The notes beneath the pieces are model-generated. The model made no database searches and was not told the origin of the DNA. It saw nothing but the letters and a program-made list of their open reading frames with translations. A stretch of DNA of 6,161 nt from Microcaldota archaeon (GTDB lineage: Archaea; Micrarchaeota; Micrarchaeia; Micrarchaeales; CABMGC01): assembly GCA_021850955.1 (NCBI GenBank), contig JAJZKH010000049.1, positions 1 to 6,161 of the forward strand, given 5' to 3'. This document shows positions 5,324 through 6,161 of this stretch, piece after piece. The translations under genes and the position numbers were made by a program. Each line of letters opens with the position of its first letter. Position 1 is the first letter of the stretch.

Positions 5324-6161
5324 ATGGACCACTTAGATTTTGGAAATTTGGATAAGATTGTTTATTCAAATATTCAAAAAGCAAATATAAAGGATATAAC
5401 AAAATTGTTAAAAGACCCAAATTCTAAGAGAAGCACTTTTTTTACTAAATACTCCTTCGATATTTCCGAGCTTGAATTGAATAGTTCCCAAGTATCTTTA
5501 CTTATTGAAAAAGACTTAGTAGATTACGTCAGCGAAGTTGATATGAAATTGACAGTCACATTAAAAGGATATTTAGTAGTGATTTATGGGTTGAAAGAGT
5601 TGGAAGAAGGTTTTAACAAACTTTTAGACGATATTAATCAGAAATTCTATAAGGACACTATAAAAGAAACAAGGAAGCCGTTGGATTTTTATGAAAAAAC
5701 AATTATTGTTACAATGCTCGGTTTGATGACGTTTACAAGTGAATATTCGTTGAAAATATCTAAACTAAGAGAAAAAAATCAAAATTTTTTCGAAGAATGC
5801 ATCAATAAATCATCTACTTTAATTTCGGAAATATTGGATGAAGAAAGTGGAAAAGAACAAGTGTGGAGAAGCGAAGCAGAGGGAAATAAAGTAATTTCAC
5901 TATTAAGAAGAACGGATTCTATTCAAACAAGAACTGAAAATATTTATAAAAAAACTGGAGGAGATCATTATTTAGACATAATAAAAGATGGGAGTCTTGA
6001 TAAAAACAAGATTTCATTTTTGATGAAAAAAATTTTTCCAAAAAAGAAATTGACGTACGATGAAAGAAAAAAAATTGAAAATCTTTTACAACAGATTGAA
6101 ATGGAAAGGTTAATTTTAATTGGAAATGAACCAAACTTTGATACAGACTCTATAATGTCTG
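5324..6161 (+). CDS. Winged-helix-like helical protein, partial (cut by right edge), candidate SMC partner
   Basis: An open frame runs from ATG 5324, one base after the SMC-like gene's stop, to the window end: 279 residues without a stop. I do not recognise the family. Residues 54-90 look like a winged helix-turn-helix: a probable recognition helix SSQVSLLIEKDLVDYV, then a wing KLTVTLKGYLVV with the T-x-KG turn often seen in MarR- and ArsR-like folds. The rest is mostly long charged helices (about 92-200), a Lys-rich stretch near 235-250 (FPKKKLTYDERKK) and another helix at 248-265. I see no nuclease, ATPase or membrane motif, and no Mre11-type phosphoesterase motifs. In bacterial SMC systems the kleisin and KITE subunits are helical or winged-helix proteins encoded beside the ATPase, so a kleisin-like or DNA-binding accessory role is my inference. 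A transcriptional regulator is the main alternative, though the length and operon position make that less likely. The C-terminus is unknown. Confidence 0.85.
   Translation, partial: MDHLDFGNLDKIVYSNIQKANIKDITKLLKDPNSKRSTFFTKYSFDISELELNSSQVSLLIEKDLVDYVSEVDMKLTVTLKGYLVVIYGLKELEEGFNKLLDDINQKFYKDTIKETRKPLDFYEKTIIVTMLGLMTFTSEYSLKISKLREKNQNFFEECINKSSTLISEILDEESGKEQVWRSEAEGNKVISLLRRTDSIQTRTENIYKKTGGDHYLDIIKDGSLDKNKISFLMKKIFPKKKLTYDERKKIENLLQQIEMERLILIGNEPNFDTDSIMS

Noticed and set aside
5919..6134. Minus-strand open frame of 71 codons opposite the winged-helix gene
   Set aside because: Antisense shadow of a Lys-rich coding region that is open for 279 codons on the plus strand and has its own Shine-Dalgarno.
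5324..6161. The last gene as the missing Mre11
   Set aside because: The visible 279 residues lack the Asp/His/Asn metallophosphoesterase motifs that appear early in Mre11, and the N-terminus looks like a winged helix instead.
1..6161. CRISPR array, tRNA, IS element, terminator hairpin
   Set aside because: No regularly spaced repeat, no cloverleaf pattern, no terminal inverted repeats or transposase motifs, and no hairpin with T-run were found by eye. The operon continues past the right edge, so its terminator would lie outside.

Overview
The window is AT-rich and probably comes from a mesophilic archaeon, with the ammonia-oxidising Nitrososphaeria type a plausible guess. An AT-rich bacterium cannot be excluded. 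Three things favour an archaeon. The first gene of the main operon starts at a TTG with no Shine-Dalgarno, about 25 bases downstream of a purine-rich BRE-like stretch and a TATA box, which is the geometry of a leaderless archaeal transcript. The divergent gene on the left has a T-rich box at nearly the same distance from its GTG. The operon also pairs NurA with HerA, the classic archaeal DNA end-resection couple. Internal genes of the operon do have Shine-Dalgarno sequences.

Layout. Bases 1-166 (minus strand) hold the N-terminal 55 residues of an AraC/Ada-type helix-turn-helix protein that runs off the left edge. Bases 167-546 are a divergent intergenic region with promoter signals and several short palindromes but no convincing gene. 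From 547 to the right edge there is one tightly packed plus-strand operon: a NurA-family nuclease (547-1581), a HerA-family DNA translocase (1581-3155), a 35-residue mini-protein (3148-3255), a compact SMC/Rad50-like ABC ATPase (3256-5322), and a protein with an N-terminal winged-helix-like segment (5324 onward) that is cut by the window end. Adjacent genes overlap by 1 or 8 bases, abut exactly, or are separated by 1 base.

How the genes may work together. NurA and HerA of known systems form a hexameric translocase-nuclease that degrades or resects DNA ends, in archaea usually with Mre11-Rad50. Here the Rad50-like partner is short, lacks a zinc-hook CxxC, and has a divergent ABC signature and no His switch. 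No Mre11 is seen. The winged-helix protein and the mini-protein occupy the places where SMC accessory subunits are encoded in other systems. My inference is a self-contained DNA-sensing and DNA-degrading machine: the SMC-like ATPase with accessory subunits recognises a DNA substrate, and HerA-NurA processes it. It could be a defence or plasmid-exclusion system, or a specialised repair complex. I do not recognise this exact gene set as a named system.
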